Both the position numbers and the translations under genes were made by a program. Shown here piece by piece: positions 48,094 to 59,613 of a DNA stretch of 64,000 bases (positions within the stretch are counted from its first letter, which is position 1; every line of letters starts with the position of its first letter). Source of the DNA: Trametes villosa. Lineage: Eukaryota; Basidiomycota; Agaricomycetes; Polyporales; Polyporaceae. Where the stretch lies: positions 248,001 to 312,000 of the forward strand of contig PUDQ02000084.1 in NCBI GenBank assembly GCA_002964805.2, written 5' to 3'. The notes under the pieces are model-generated. The model had not been told where the DNA came from. It was given only the letters and a program-made list of their open reading frames with translations, and searched no databases.

Positions 48094-50715
48094 CTAATCC
48101 TCTCCGGTGCCTTCTTTGTACCATAGTGCCATTCCAGTCTTGTTTTCGTAGTACTTCAATGCCTCGAGGACCCCCTTAGGAGACAGATAGTTGTTCACGT
48201 TGAGCATCTGAATGCACGATCAGAAGAGGAGAGGCTTGTGGGAAGAGACGTTGTCACCCACCAGCAGGAATGCTCTCAGTGCTCGCCAACCAGCAGCCTT
48301 GTGGATGAACTTCCAGTATTGATCGAGGAAAGATTTGACACCTTCAATGTAAGCGTGGAAGATGAAAGCCGTTCTGCGAGCGGTCAGCATCCACTCACCA
48401 CTGACATATATCCAGAGTTCGACCACGTACTTGTTCAGCATGATCCATCGATTCCACAGCGCCAGCATCACTTTATCTTCGTCACGCACATCATCCATCT
48501 CGAACAACTCTTCTTCCCTGTCCACGATGGCCCAGGACATGATGCCAAACTCGTCGAGGGGTAGCTCATTAAGGAGATCGTAGATCCGGGGCCCACCAAT
48601 ACGGCACGAGTATACCTCCTGACCGTCCGCGTTGGTGTCGGGCAGGAAGGGGTATTGGGCAGCGGGACCCAGCGGATCGGTAGGTGGCGGAGGGCTCGGA
48701 TATCGAGGAGGGAGGGAGCCCCGATACGAGACCACTGCAGTAACCGATGTTCTTGGACGACTTTCCGTGACCACGGACTCAGTGGGCCTCGGCTCAGGCG
48801 AAGCGTCGCCTGGGTCCAGGATCTTCGGTTGCGGCTCCTCTACCTTTGGCAGCGGAGGCGGCGTTGTTGCCAACAACGAATCTTCGTCGTCGTCGCTGCC
48901 CGGGAGGAAGAGTGGATCTTGTGAACGAGAAGCGGTAGGAGAGATTGTGGCGCCTTCTGTAGGCTCTCTTCAATGTGGGATCAGTACACGACGTAGCATA
49001 GCACTTTACGAAGTGGTACGACCTTAATACTGAATCTTCGTCTTCGTCTTCGCTATGTTCCTTGATTTGCCTTAGGTCGTTTGTTTCCTCATGCTCTTCC
49101 TCACCCTCTTCCTCAGATGTGGACCCTTCGGGTTCCTCCTGGTCGGGAAGCACAAGAGTGACACTCCAAGTACGTGCCTATGTCATGAGATCAGCCACTC
49201 CCTCTAGAATGACCTCAACCAGATGATAGCGACTTACATCCTTGACGCCTGTCTCTGTCCAGGACACTCTGACTTCTGAGTGGTCGCGTCGCAGATGGAA
49301 AGAGAGCATGTCCCGCGTATTGAACGGCTCATGCAGTTCACATAGAGGGCAACACCACTCTGTCATACTCCCAACCCACTCCTGGTAGTCTTGCTCATCG
49401 TCGGAGTTCGGCTCGTCCTCATCGTATTCGTCGAGGTAGTATCGATACACAACCTTCACCGGGTGACGGGGTGTCTCCTTCGGGTATATGCGCACACCTG
49501 CTCGTGCGCAGCGGTCTTCGAACCCGACCCAGAGGTTAGGAAGGAGGAAGGGCAGCCTGCGCCTGTGCTGTAGACGGAGTGTTCCCAGAGTTAGCGCGTC
49601 GAGGGCAGACATTAGCTCGTCGATATCGTCATCCGGGTCCGAGACCTCGATCGGCTCGTCGTCCGAGGACTCAAGGTCGTTCTTGCGCGCGGCCTTTCCG
49701 AGCAGGTGAACCCGTCGATCGACGAGGACAGCTGTTTTCCGCGCTGCTTTGACACCGGTTTGGCGGAAGTGTATCCTTTTCACATTGCGCTGCCTCTCGT
49801 GCGGGAAGTTCACGCGAGGTGGTCTGCCATACACGTGAGCACCACGAAGCTCATCGGCGAAGGAGTGTGTGTACTCACATATCGTCGCTGTCAGAAGAAT
49901 CTGACGTAGATGAGGACTCTTCTTCTTCCATGCGCTGTGGTTGGACGCGCGAAGGTTGAATCACCTTCCGCGCCAAAGGCGTAGCTTGTGCCCCGACGAC
50001 AGCCTTTCTTGGGGAGACACCCGCGCGCCGCTGGACGGACATCGCAGCAGCAGCCATGCGAGGCGCACTACGAGGAGCGGGCACGTCGTCCCACGCATCG
50101 CCCTTGGCCGCGCTCTTCTTCGCCACCTCTGCCAAGGTAAGGAGGAGTGGTTTGCTCGGAATGCTCTTCGTCGGTCGGGTGCGGACGAGGGGCGCGACGT
50201 AATTGAAGGAAGAGACGGGACGTTTCTGCGATATGGGTACGACGGAGGCTGACTTTCTCGAGAGCCTGCGTAGTGGTGCATTGGGATCGTCGCTGGCGCG
50301 TGGAGCTGGAGGAGGGCGTTGCACGGACGGCCGGCCGGCCTGCTTGGTCGCACGAAGCGGCGCTGCGTTCGGGAAAGCTCGTGGACGGTTGACTCTCGAT
50401 GGGCCCGCTTGCACTCTTCAAAGCATGACAAAAGTGAGAATCGCTCCATTGATCGTAATACACATCGCCTTACCTGGCATGAGCAGCTCTCCCAGAGTCG
50501 GGGTTGCGGGATGGCTGACTTGCGGCCTGACCTGAAACGCCTGTCTTTCTTGCAGTAGTAGAAACTGGCTGGGCAAACAGCGGAGGCGGAGGCCGCGCCT
50601 GCTGAATGTTCGAAAGGGCGCCTGTCTTCCTTGCCGACTTTGCCGACAGGACCTGTTTACGAACGGGTCGGTCCTGTTCATTGTCGACTCGCTGTCGGCT
50701 CGAAGAGGGATCCAT
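48094..50715 (-). CDS. putative Polycomb PRC2 subunit, Su(z)12-like (C2H2 finger plus VEFS box)
   Basis: Su(z)12 proteins stabilise the PRC2 complex that deposits H3K27 methylation. The start is ATG 50715 (MDPSSSRQRVDNEQ). The N-terminal 250 residues are disordered and Arg/Ala/Ser/Pro-rich, with an acidic Ser/Asp patch. A conserved middle follows (NLWVGFEDRCARAGVRIY). Then comes a single C2H2 finger, CPLCELHEPFNTRDMLSFH followed by LRRDH, placed as in Su(z)12. After an acidic linker comes a VEFS-box-like end: DEDKVMLALWNRWIMLNK, then FIFHAYIEGVKSFLDQYW and GWRALRAFLL, continuing into the last exon LNVNNYLSPKGVLEALKYY. The stop is at 48094-48096. The order of finger and VEFS box is what identifies it; overall similarity is expected to be low. 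It might correspond to the Bnd1-type subunit described for Cryptococcus PRC2. Confidence 0.72.
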
Positions 50716-51188
50716 GCCAATATTCTATAATCTGTGTGAGTCTCCTAGATGAACCGAGGTCGTTGCGACGGATTAGCTTGGGCCGCCGGGGGCAGTTCCT
50801 CGGACAAAGTATCGCAAATTAAAACCACCAGTGGCGCAAGATGCATGTATCTCCCTGGCCCCAACCTACGCGCGAGGTGGTGCTCGTGGATTTCAAGTCG
50901 GAGTGATCGTGAGGGGTTATCCACGCGCAGTAAAGAGGCACAGATCCTGATATGTCCGAGTCCAGGCTCATCGGGGTCGATCGAGGACTGGGCGAGTGGC
51001 TGCGGCGGGGCTCCAGGCGGTGTTTGGCGCTGTTAGGATCCGAAGCCTTTGGTCAACAGGCGTCAACAACGGCGCCTCCGAAGTGGTCTGACCGCCGGCT
51101 AGATTTCGGAGAGCGCCCGGCGTTGCCAGCGCCGTCAAATCGCAACAGCCCCCGCCCTCCTTCTTCCCCTCATCTGGTCGCGGGCGCA
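50716..51188. promoter_or_regulatory. 473-bp divergent promoter region between the SUZ12-like and desaturase genes
   Basis: The two genes start head to head. A TATA-like TTATAGAAT stretch lies just upstream of the minus-strand start (about 50,722-50,730). No other element is clear. Confidence 0.45.
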
Positions 51189-52594
51189 ATGGGTGCCACC
51201 GTCAACGCCAAGGCAAAGTTCGTAGGTGAGCATCGTTCATGCACTGTATAGAGTGAGTGGGGCGGTCGGCTGATCACCGGGCCGTGCGGGCGGGTAGATT
51301 TCAGCTACTTCGGCGGCGCGGAGTCTCTGGACGAGGGACGGTCGCCGAGGAGGACTACTGTGGTCTCCCCTACTGCGAAGGATGACGGGAAGACGCACCC
51401 GGGTCCGCCCCAGGATCCCTCAGAGTTCCTGTGGATCATGACAGAGGAGCCGCACCGGACGCGGCGCATGGCGATCATGAAAGCGCATCCCGAGGTGCGT
51501 CCTGTACTTTCTCACACCCTGCGCCACGCTTACCGTTAATGCCCGCAGGTCACGAAGCTCATGGGGCACGAACCGCTCACGAAATGGGTCGTCTTCGGTG
51601 TCGTTTCCCTGCAGCTGATCACCGCCTGCCTGCTGTACAAAACCCACCCTCTGTCCCCTCTCTTCCTCTTTTGCGCCTATGCCATCGGTGGTACTGCCAA
51701 CCACAACCTATTTCTGGCCATCCACGAGATCACACATAACTTGGCATTCAAGAGCGTGAAGGCGAACAAAGCTCTGGCCATCTTTGCCAACTTGCCAATC
51801 GGGATACCGTACTCCGCCGCGTTCAAGGTGTGTACCGTGTGGGAGATCTCACTGCTGCGCGTGTTGACGTAAGACAGAGGTACCACATAGAGCACCATAA
51901 GTTCATGGGAGAGGACGGTATAGACACCGACCTGCCTACGAACTTCGAGCTCCTGTGTCTCAACAATGTCCTTGGAAAGGTGTTCTTTGCGTGAGTAGCG
52001 GCATCGCTCTCGCTTCCTGGCTGCTTGCTAACACGTCCCCATCAGTACCTTCCAGATTCTGTTCTACGCGCTCCGGCCCGGTTTCGTGCGGACACAGACC
52101 CTCACCCAATGGCACCTTGTCAACCTGATGACCGAACTCGTGTTCGACTACGTGCTGGTGAAGACGTTCGGACCCAGGCCGCTCATCTACCTGATCATGT
52201 CGAGCTTCTTCGCCGGGAGCTTGCATCCGCTCGCGGGTCACTTCATCGCTGAGCACTATGTATGGGATGGGCTTCACCAGGAAACCTACTCGTACTACGG
52301 GCCCTTGAACGTCTTAGCATACAACGTATGTGTTTCCCACTCCGTCCGTGACGTGCGTGTACTAACCTCTACCAGGTCGGATATCATAACGAGCATCACG
52401 ACTTCCCCTCCGTCGCCTGGACACGCCTGCCCGCCCTGCGCGCGCTCGCGCCCGAGTTCTACGACACGCTCCCCTCGCATCCCTCCTGGCCGATGGTGAT
52501 CGTGAACTTCATCCGCGACCCCGAGGTCGGCATTTTCGCGCGCATCAAGCGGAAACCGAAGAGCCACGGAGACGCCGCCGAGCAAAAGGATTAG
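51189..52594 (+). CDS. DES1: sphingolipid delta-4 desaturase (dihydroceramide desaturase)
   Basis: This ER membrane di-iron enzyme introduces the 4,5 double bond of ceramide on the way to glucosylceramide. Exon 1 is 51189-51225 and exon 2 begins at 51298 (DFSYFGGAESLDEGRSP). The N-terminal segment FLWIMTEEPHRTRRMAIMKA is the family signature. Three histidine boxes are present: HEITHN, RYHIEHHKFMGEDGID and NEHHDFP. Membrane segments include WVVFGVVSLQLITACLL and SPLFLFCAYAIGG. YVWDGLHQETYSYYGPLN and a C-terminal Lys-rich tail (RIKRKPKSHGDAAEQKD) close the protein at TAG 52592-52594. Length is about 370 residues, as expected. No cytochrome b5 domain is fused. Confidence 0.95.
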
Positions 52595-52877
52595 GACGCG
52601 AGTCCAGAGCCCTGTGTAGAATTAGAGGTGCATACTGGCTGTATTTATGGCATGGACTGAAGAACAAGACGGGGCATGAGCGGGCCAGGCGTCTGCGCTC
52701 TGCCGAGACGATTTTTGGCTGCGGCTGCACGCGGCAGTCACAGGCACGTGCTCGTTACGTATCGCGGCCTCCTCGCGGCCTCCGCGACCTCGCTGCATTG
52801 ACTCGTCCCCGACGTTGACTATCACAGTACTTACTGCAAGGTACCTCAGACGTATCAACGTAACAGGCGCAATCAAG

Positions 52878-53748
52878 ATGGTGAATGCTCCGAAAACTCC
52901 CCCAGGGCTGCAGTATGATGGCCCCTTGGTCGAGGTGGCCAGCGGTGGCGCTGAACATGAATGGGTCAAGTACGACAAAGTGAAAGAATATACGAACGCG
53001 TTCATCATCGTGAACGACCAGAAGGTTCTTGCACTCCAGGCTGGTAAACTGTATACGTGGCTGATGTGGTTCCTGACCACAGGTCTTGCTGGGCCTGAAG
53101 AAGAGAGGGTTCGGGAAAGGCCTGTAAGTTCTAGGTGTGGCTGGGACCCATGCGAGAAATACGCCCATCACTCACGCGCACACAGGTGGAACGGTTTCGG
53201 AGGAAAGGTCGACCCCGGGGAAACCGCCGCACAGGCGGCAGTACGCGAGCTTGAGGTAAATTCGACATTCGCACAAAGGCTGGTGCGATACTCACCCCGT
53301 GCTGCAGGAAGAGGCCGGCATCACCGCGCCGCTGCAGCTTTGTGGGACCCTCTTCTTCGTAGAGAAGACCATGGAGGCGGCTTTCAACATCAACGTGTAC
53401 TCCGCGTACGAGTACTCCGGGACCATCACCGAGTAGGCGGCTATACCTACTACTTGTTCCCCCGGGCGCGCTGACAACCGTGACAACAGGACGGACGAGA
53501 TGCGCCCAGAATGGTTCTCCATCCAGAAGGACCTGCTTCCCTCGACGAATCCTCTCACGACGCTCGACCACGGGGAGAAGGCGGAGGAGCTCCCGCCAAT
53601 CCCGCTCGAGAAGATGTGGGCGGACGACGAGTTCTGGATGCCGCTCATGTTCGGGCGCCGGCACTTCGTCGGGCGGGCAGACTTCGACGCGGACAACAAG
53701 ATGCTCAAGTGGTGGTTCGGCGGCGCCCCGGCGAGTAGCTCGTCGTGA
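52878..53748 (+). CDS. Nudix hydrolase, MTH1/NUDT1-like (oxidised purine nucleoside triphosphatase)
   Basis: This enzyme hydrolyses oxidised nucleotides such as 8-oxo-dGTP. The start is ATG 52878 (MVNAPKTPPGLQYDGP). The text resembling MTH1 runs from NAFIIVNDQKV to LLGLKKRGFGKG across intron 1, then RWNGFGGKVDPGE and the Nudix box GKVDPGETAAQAAVRELEEE, completed by AGI over a later intron. The GX5EX7REXXEEXG pattern is intact. The C-terminal WADDEFWMPLMFGRRHFVGR matches the MTH1 substrate pocket with paired acidic residues. Intron 1 appears to start with the non-consensus GTTCTT. Length is about 200 residues, a little longer than human MTH1, with an N-terminal extension of about 35 residues. 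The gene converges on the D-amino-acid oxidase gene with 147 bp between stops. Confidence 0.9.
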
Positions 53749-53895
53749 AAGGCAGCTCACGTCCGCATCCGCGCACTTGGGTTAGAGTTGGCACAGATAC
53801 AGAGTGTTTACATTGTTTCCCGAGCTACATATACAACATTATCATGCTTCTGTTGCTCTTGACAGATCGCCGTGCTGGTCGACAGAGAAGCAACT

Positions 53896-55380
53896 TCACT
53901 GTGCCGGTGATGCAAGGGCCTTCTCTAGCAGATCAAGGGCAATCGTCGCTGTGCCCCACGATGACTGGTACCCACCGCCGCCATGCCTGCCACCATAAGC
54001 TCCATCAACAGGCACGGTCATACAGAGAAAGAACCACTCACCCGTAGTTGAAAACGACAGGCAGCTTCTCCTGGCCCGGCTTGCCCGGTACCCAGTCAAC
54101 GTCAAGTCGCACACCGCCCTTCCGCTGAGGCCGGAATCCGCAGCCCTCCTCCAAGATGAGCGGCCGCAGATCTTCCACCGTACCCGGCCGCTCCGCGCGG
54201 ATCTCAGGGGGGACGAGCTCGGGAACCAGCGCGAGGCAGCGTTCCAGAATATCCGTGGTCGTCTCCGGCCGCGCAGCAGGATACCAGTCGTTATCGAGCT
54301 TCGTGCCCCCAAGAATGACCTACAAACCCCAAAGCGCCGCTCAGTATCACGCCACTCCCTCGCCGAGATGAAATGAAATGCAAGAAAAAAACGCACGTCG
54401 CCACAGCGCCGCGGGATGACATACGTCCACAGCCCCTGCTCCGCGTGGCTCGCCGTGCGCCCGAAGTCGACCCAGGGCGCGCGGATCATCACGACCTGGC
54501 CCCGGACGGGGTACACGTCCTTGTCCTCGACGCCGCCGAGCGTGCGCGCGCCGAGCCCGGGGCACACGACGAGCGCGTCGACGGGCGCGGCGGAGGGCTG
54601 GCCGAGGCGGAAGAGGTTCGGGCCGCCCTCGATGACCTGGGAGATGTGCTGGATCGCGCCGCGGACGATGGAACCCCCGCGCGAGAGGAAGCGCGCGAGG
54701 AGGTAGGAGAGGTAGGGCGGGGTGTCGATGGTTACTGTGGTGAATGAGGTACCGAGGAGCGCGCCGGGGATAAGGGAGTCTTCCGACAGTTTCTTGAACT
54801 GCGCCGATGTTCGAGTCAGCGATACATGTAACGGAAGCATGTCCAACTGAATGGCATTACATCAGGCATCCAGTCGAGGCATTCGTCGCGACCATCGAGT
54901 AGGTAGTCCGTTTGTGGAAGGCGGAAGAAGCAGTGTTCAGCCGCCCCTCCGGGCGCGGACAATTCCCACATAACGTCGAAGGTTTCCCGGTCGATAGCTA
55001 CGACGAACATCAGAGACGATGTTTGCAGCACATTGGATGTTGCCTCACCCATCTGTGCAGCATCGTCGCAGGCATGGCTTACGTGGTGTGCTCCCTGGGG
55101 TAGTAGATGGTGTGAGCTCCGAGACTATGGCATCGGGCGCAACGCACGTACAGCCCATATGCTGGTGTAGTTTATGCTCTTCGGGTCCGTGGGGAACGTC
55201 TCTGCGATGATTGTGACCCGGTACCCGCCTTTCTCTTGAATCTTGAGCGCGGTGCTCAGGCCTACAACGCCTGTCAGAGCAGAAAGAATGTCAGGAGATT
55301 GACTTCGGATGTCCGAGTCACGCATACTACCTACCTGCACCGATCACCACGACATTCTTGGGAGAGTTAGGTGAAGACAT
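53896..55380 (-). CDS. DAO1: D-amino-acid oxidase (FAD-dependent)
   Basis: DAO deaminates D-amino acids to 2-oxo acids, releasing ammonia and hydrogen peroxide. The start is ATG 55380 (MSSPNSPKNVVVIGA). The dinucleotide-binding GxGxxG spans intron 1 (VVVIGA, then GVVGLSTALKI). Further family text is GGYRVTIIAETFPTDPKSIN, DALVVCPGLGARTLGGVED, PVRGQVVMIRAPWV, LWTYVIPRRCGDV followed across an intron by ILGGTKLDNDW, GCGFRPQRKGGVRLDV and the C-terminal NYGHGGGGYQSSWGTA. Length is about 390 residues over roughly six exons. The C-terminus ends SPAQ and has no obvious type 1 peroxisomal signal (SKL-like), so the protein may be cytosolic or use another route. Substrate preference cannot be read. Confidence 0.9.
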
Positions 55381-56325
55381 GCAAGCACACTCCGAGTACG
55401 GCACTCAAAGACGGTTGGTTACAGGGGTCCCTGTGGTATGGTGAGGTTCACGGGAGCTTCAACTGCAAGGAGCTCTGCGAGTGGGGAAGAGCAACTCGTG
55501 AAAGCAGGCGAGGGAGTGCGTTCGCGCATCGAGATGATTCGTGCGAAGATAGCCTTTCATCGTGATATGACTCGTCTGGGGTACTGCACTACAGTGTGTA
55601 GATAGGAGAACTTACATGGAACTTGACGGAAGTCGTGCGGCATATCCGCCCATCCGCCTGTGCACGATGAATCTCCGTAGTCCGTCAGAGTCCGTCATCC
55701 TCCACACAACTTGCAACATAGATGTAGAACTTCTGAGCTTGGGGACACTTCTCTTCACGTTGTGAGCGGGACAGCACACCAGGCATGAGACTACTCGTAG
55801 TGCGAGTGAAGAAGATATGTTTATTGGAGGTCAAACACAGAGACGAATCGTCGCTGAAGAGATGTGGCTCTCACTACTATCTAGAAGTCCATCATCGCGG
55901 CTGCAATGAACAACGCATAGAGCTGCTAGCGAAAGGAGAGCGGACGTCCATCTGCGCCGCGACAAATGGCCCCTGTCCAGTGAGGAAGACATGGAGAGGG
56001 GTGATAAGGTGTTGGCGACGAAGAGACGGCCGCCGCGAAAATACTCCCCTTATATACTGCGCGCTAACTGCGCCCGAAATGGCAAATCCCGAACAGCGGC
56101 GCGGGGGAGCGGGTCGGACCGAGGCGCGGCCCGAAGGCTTAATGGGCGCCTGCGGGGCAGTGAGAGACGGCCATGATGTAATCGGCGTCTGAATAGCGCA
56201 GTGGGACTATGCCGAGCCCCGAGCTCACCGCTCTATATTACTGCGACTCTCGACAGGGCCACGCTTCCCTCTCTCCCACAGCACACACTCTGCATCTCAC
56301 CACCAACACCTGATATACTCAACGC
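55381..56325. other. intergenic, divergent promoters of DAO and the YSC84-like gene
   Basis: A TATATTA element lies at 56234-56240, 86 bp before the YSC84-like start, followed by a CT- and CA-rich leader. Nothing else is recognised in 0.9 kb. Confidence 0.5.
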
Positions 56326-58499
56326 ATGAAGTTCAACACGCCACTGCCCCAACCTCTGCCCAAAGAATGCGCTAAAGCGGCGCAAATATGTACGTGTGCT
56401 TCCACGCCCGCAATGCCCCCGCAGCTGAACGACGCCGCGCAGTCAAGTCCTTCGTCGACAGCGGGAACAATGGGCTCGATGGCGTACGTGTCTAAGTGTC
56501 ACGAACTATACCAAAAAGCTCACTTTGGCGGCGACCATGCATCAGGTTGTCCCTCGGAACGTGCTCGAGAACGCAAAGGGCTTCGCCATCTTTACGATCT
56601 TCAAGGCCGGATTCCTCTTCTCTGCCCGAGCCGGAAGCGGCATAGTCATTGCGAAGCTCGAGGATGGAAGTGAGTACCAGGTCTTCGCTTCTCGGTTTGA
56701 CGTCAAATTCGGTGGCGATGTCCTCAAGTTCACGGCAATCCATCCCCTTGCCCCGGCCGGCTTGTCGGCGAGCCTATGTTTACATCACCACTGCATCGAC
56801 TTCTCGTCAGTTCAACGTTTCGATACGTTTGCTAACGCAGAGTGATAGGTTGGTCTGCCCCAAGTGCAATAGGCACTGCTGGTCTCGGTGTCGGCGGCCA
56901 AGCCGGCGCTGAGATGACTGACTTCCTTGTAGTACTGAACTCACGATCGGTAAGCCGCTGTGCTCCAATATGCAACGCACGTACTCACTCCTCGATAGGC
57001 TGTTGTAAGTCGAGGTAGATTGTACACTAGACCCTCCACGACGCTCATAGCATCCACCTCACGTAGAAATCATTCATGTCGGCCGGCTCGCTCACGCTCG
57101 GCGGAAATCTGAGCATCGCCGTAGGACCTCTTGGTCGTAATGGAGAAGCAATCGGATCGGTCAACACCAGCGGTAAGGTCGCTGCCATGTAAGTATCCCG
57201 AACATTGCGCAAGCGCGGATGTGATCGGCACACGAATTCTGACTCTCCCCTCAGGTACAGCTATTCCAAGACAAGGGGCCTCTTCGGCGGAGTATCCATC
57301 GAGGGGTCCGTTATCGTCGAGCGGCAGGACGCGAACGCGCAGGCGTACCGCTCGGACGTAACTGTGAAACAGCTGCTCAGTGGTGCCATCCCCCCTCCCG
57401 ACTGGGCCTCCCCCCTCATCAAGACCCTCGAGGCCTGCACAGGCATGCCCGGCGGCCGGCGCTGGGTACAAGAATTCAACTCGCACCGCGCCGAAGACCC
57501 ATACATGTTCGGCAGCGTCGAGAGCCCCGGGCTGAACGAGAATGGGCCCTCCAGCGCGCGGGGCTCGCCCGCGCTCGGCGAGGCGCAGGGCAGCCCTGGG
57601 CTCGGCGGCGGCAAGCTCTCCAAGTCGAAGAAGGGCAAATCCGGCAGCATCTCCTTCCCGCCCGTCTCGTGGGGCCGGCGAAAGAGCTCGGGCTCGTACT
57701 TCTCCGAGTTCCACGACCCGAGCCGCGCGCCCGAGCCTGCGCCGGCGGGCGTGCCCTCGCCGTCGCTCTCGCCCGAGGACCGGCCCTCGCCGCGCCTCGG
57801 GCGCGTGCTCAACCCCGCGACGGGCTACTTCGAGACGCAGTTCCAGACGGACTACGTCTCCGAGGACCAGCTGAAGAAGCACCCGCCGCTCCAGCGCCGC
57901 GACCCGCCTCCGCCCGCGGCGGGCGCAGACGGGGGCTGGGAGCCCGGGAGCCCGTTCAACAACCTGCCCCCGTTCAGCCAGGCACACTCCACGATGACGG
58001 TTGCCGCCTCGGAGACGTCCAGCCACCGGCGCGCGTTCAGCGCGTACGCCCCGTCCTCGTCGTCGTCTGCGCGCGCGACGAATCCGTTCGACACGTACGC
58101 GGCGAGCAGCGATGACGGGCTCGATGATGACTTGCTTGGGGGCGGGAGCGGGAGCGCAACGGGATCGCTCGGAAGGAGTGGTGGCGCGGGCGCGAAACCG
58201 AAGCTCGCGCCCAAGGCGGAGTTAACGCGACCGCTGCTCCCGCACGAGGGCGTGGCGCGGGCGATTGCGCTGTTCGACTTCGCCGCTGTGCAGGTGCGTG
58301 GCTGCCTCTTCTGTCGTCCTCTGCGCGCGGGGGGTTGGGTGCTGATGTGATTTGGCGTTTGCAGCCGGGCGACTTGTCGTTCAAGAAGGGCCAGGTCATC
58401 ACGGTGACGGAGAAGAGCGACGAGACGGATACGTGGTGGAGAGGCAAGCTCGAGGGCCGCGAGGGCATCTTCCCCGCCAACTTCGTCGAGGTCGTCTGA
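56326..58499 (+). CDS. YSC84/SH3YL1-type lipid-binding protein with C-terminal SH3 domain
   Basis: This family acts at cortical actin patches during endocytosis. Exon 1 is 56326-56389 (MKFNTPLPQPLPKECAKAA). Short exons follow with VVPRNVLENAKGFAIFTIFK, FSARAGSGIVIAKLEDG, VGGQAGAEMTDFLVVLNS, FMSAGSLTLGGNLSIAVGPL and YSYSKTRGLFGGVSIEGS, which is the SYLF (DUF500) domain. A Pro/Ser/Gly-rich linker of about 280 residues follows. The SH3 domain is split by an intron: ARAIALFDFAAVQ, then PGDLSFKKGQVITV, WWRGKLEGREGIFPANF and VEVV. The stop TGA is at 58497-58499. All domain landmarks are in the usual order for Lsb3/Ysc84 proteins. The linker is longer than in yeast. Confidence 0.92.
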
Positions 58500-58795
58500 G
58501 GAGTCCGGACTGGAATATCTGCGCATCATCTATGTATGTATTTCCTGCTCTTGGGTATCGCCCTATGTACCGTGTACAAGTATCTCGGTGATGTACTGTA
58601 GGAACCGTTGCTCTGAACAATGTAGCCTTGCTCTCGTTTGGTCCGAAGCCCGAGCCTTGGAGCCATCGGTCGATGGTAGATGGCTGGTTCTGTGCCCTCG
58701 GCGGCCCCGTGCTCCCCTAGCTATCTGCTTGTGTCACAAACAAGGACCCGGCCGTCGGGGTGATTGAAGACAATGGGTGGTTGACTCGGTCACGC

Positions 58796-59070
58796 TGTGG
58801 GCGCATCCGGGCGTGCTCTCGACTCGAACGTACTTGCAGCGCCCTCAAACTGCGGGCGTGGATAGCGCACAGCATGCCGACTCGGATTTCCAATGCAGGG
58901 CGCGCCACCAAGCTGGCAATGCTGGAAAACCCGGCGTGCGGGAACCCGATCGGCGAAGTTTGCAGCAATGTCGCGCGATGTTTTCACGGCCCGGACGAGG
59001 AAGTGCTGCGCTGTAAATCCCGGGGTCCGGGCCTAAACCTATAGTCATTTGCTGTGTGCATGTCGTCTTT
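58796..59070. repeat. diverged repeat block, copy 1
   Basis: The block shares with copy 2, in the same order, ATAGCGCACAGCAT, a CGATGTTTTCACG/CGATGTTGTCACG segment, GTAAATCC(C)GGGGGTCCG-like text and CTGTGTGCATG. It may be the remnant of an old non-coding element. Confidence 0.45.
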
Positions 59071-59416
59071 TTTCGGTGAGACGGTAGATGATGCGTAGCA
59101 GGCTGCGGGGATATGTGAGGCTCAACGACGCTTGCGCTCGATATACCAGTGCAGTTGACGCCGTTGGGTGTGTGGTCGGCGTACGTAGGTCCCACGCGAC
59201 AGGGTTCGAACATTCATTCTTGGTGCTCGTATGCGGCTAGCTCCGCGAGCTGCCGCACCTCGCAGGCCTCCTGCGCCGCCTACCGCTGGCGGCCATCCTG
59301 CCTCCTGTGAACACACCAGCCAGTCAGCGCCATAAACGGGACCTCGAAGAAGATTCGAATCACGCATACGCACTTAGCGGCGGGTAGGCGTTGTTTTGAA
59401 CAGGTAAAACACGTTA

Positions 59417-59613
59417 TGGGCACCCGGACGTGTGAGTCTCCGTCCGCTCTCGAATTGTGTGCGTGGCCCATAGCGCACAGCATCTTGTGTGCGCCAAGTT
59501 CGTAAAGCGGCAGTGCTCAACCGGCGATGTTGTCACGACTCTGACGAGGGGGAGGTGCGCGTAAATCCGGGGGTCCGATCGCAGGCACAGCGCCCTGTGC
59601 TGTGTGCATGAAC
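59417..59613. repeat. diverged repeat block, copy 2
   Basis: This is the shorter counterpart of the block at 58796-59070, in the same orientation, with numerous substitutions and gaps between the shared segments. Confidence 0.45.

Noticed and set aside
59190..59230. tRNA-like GGTTCGAAC near 59,208
   Set aside because: No T stem, acceptor stem or D arm can be paired around it.
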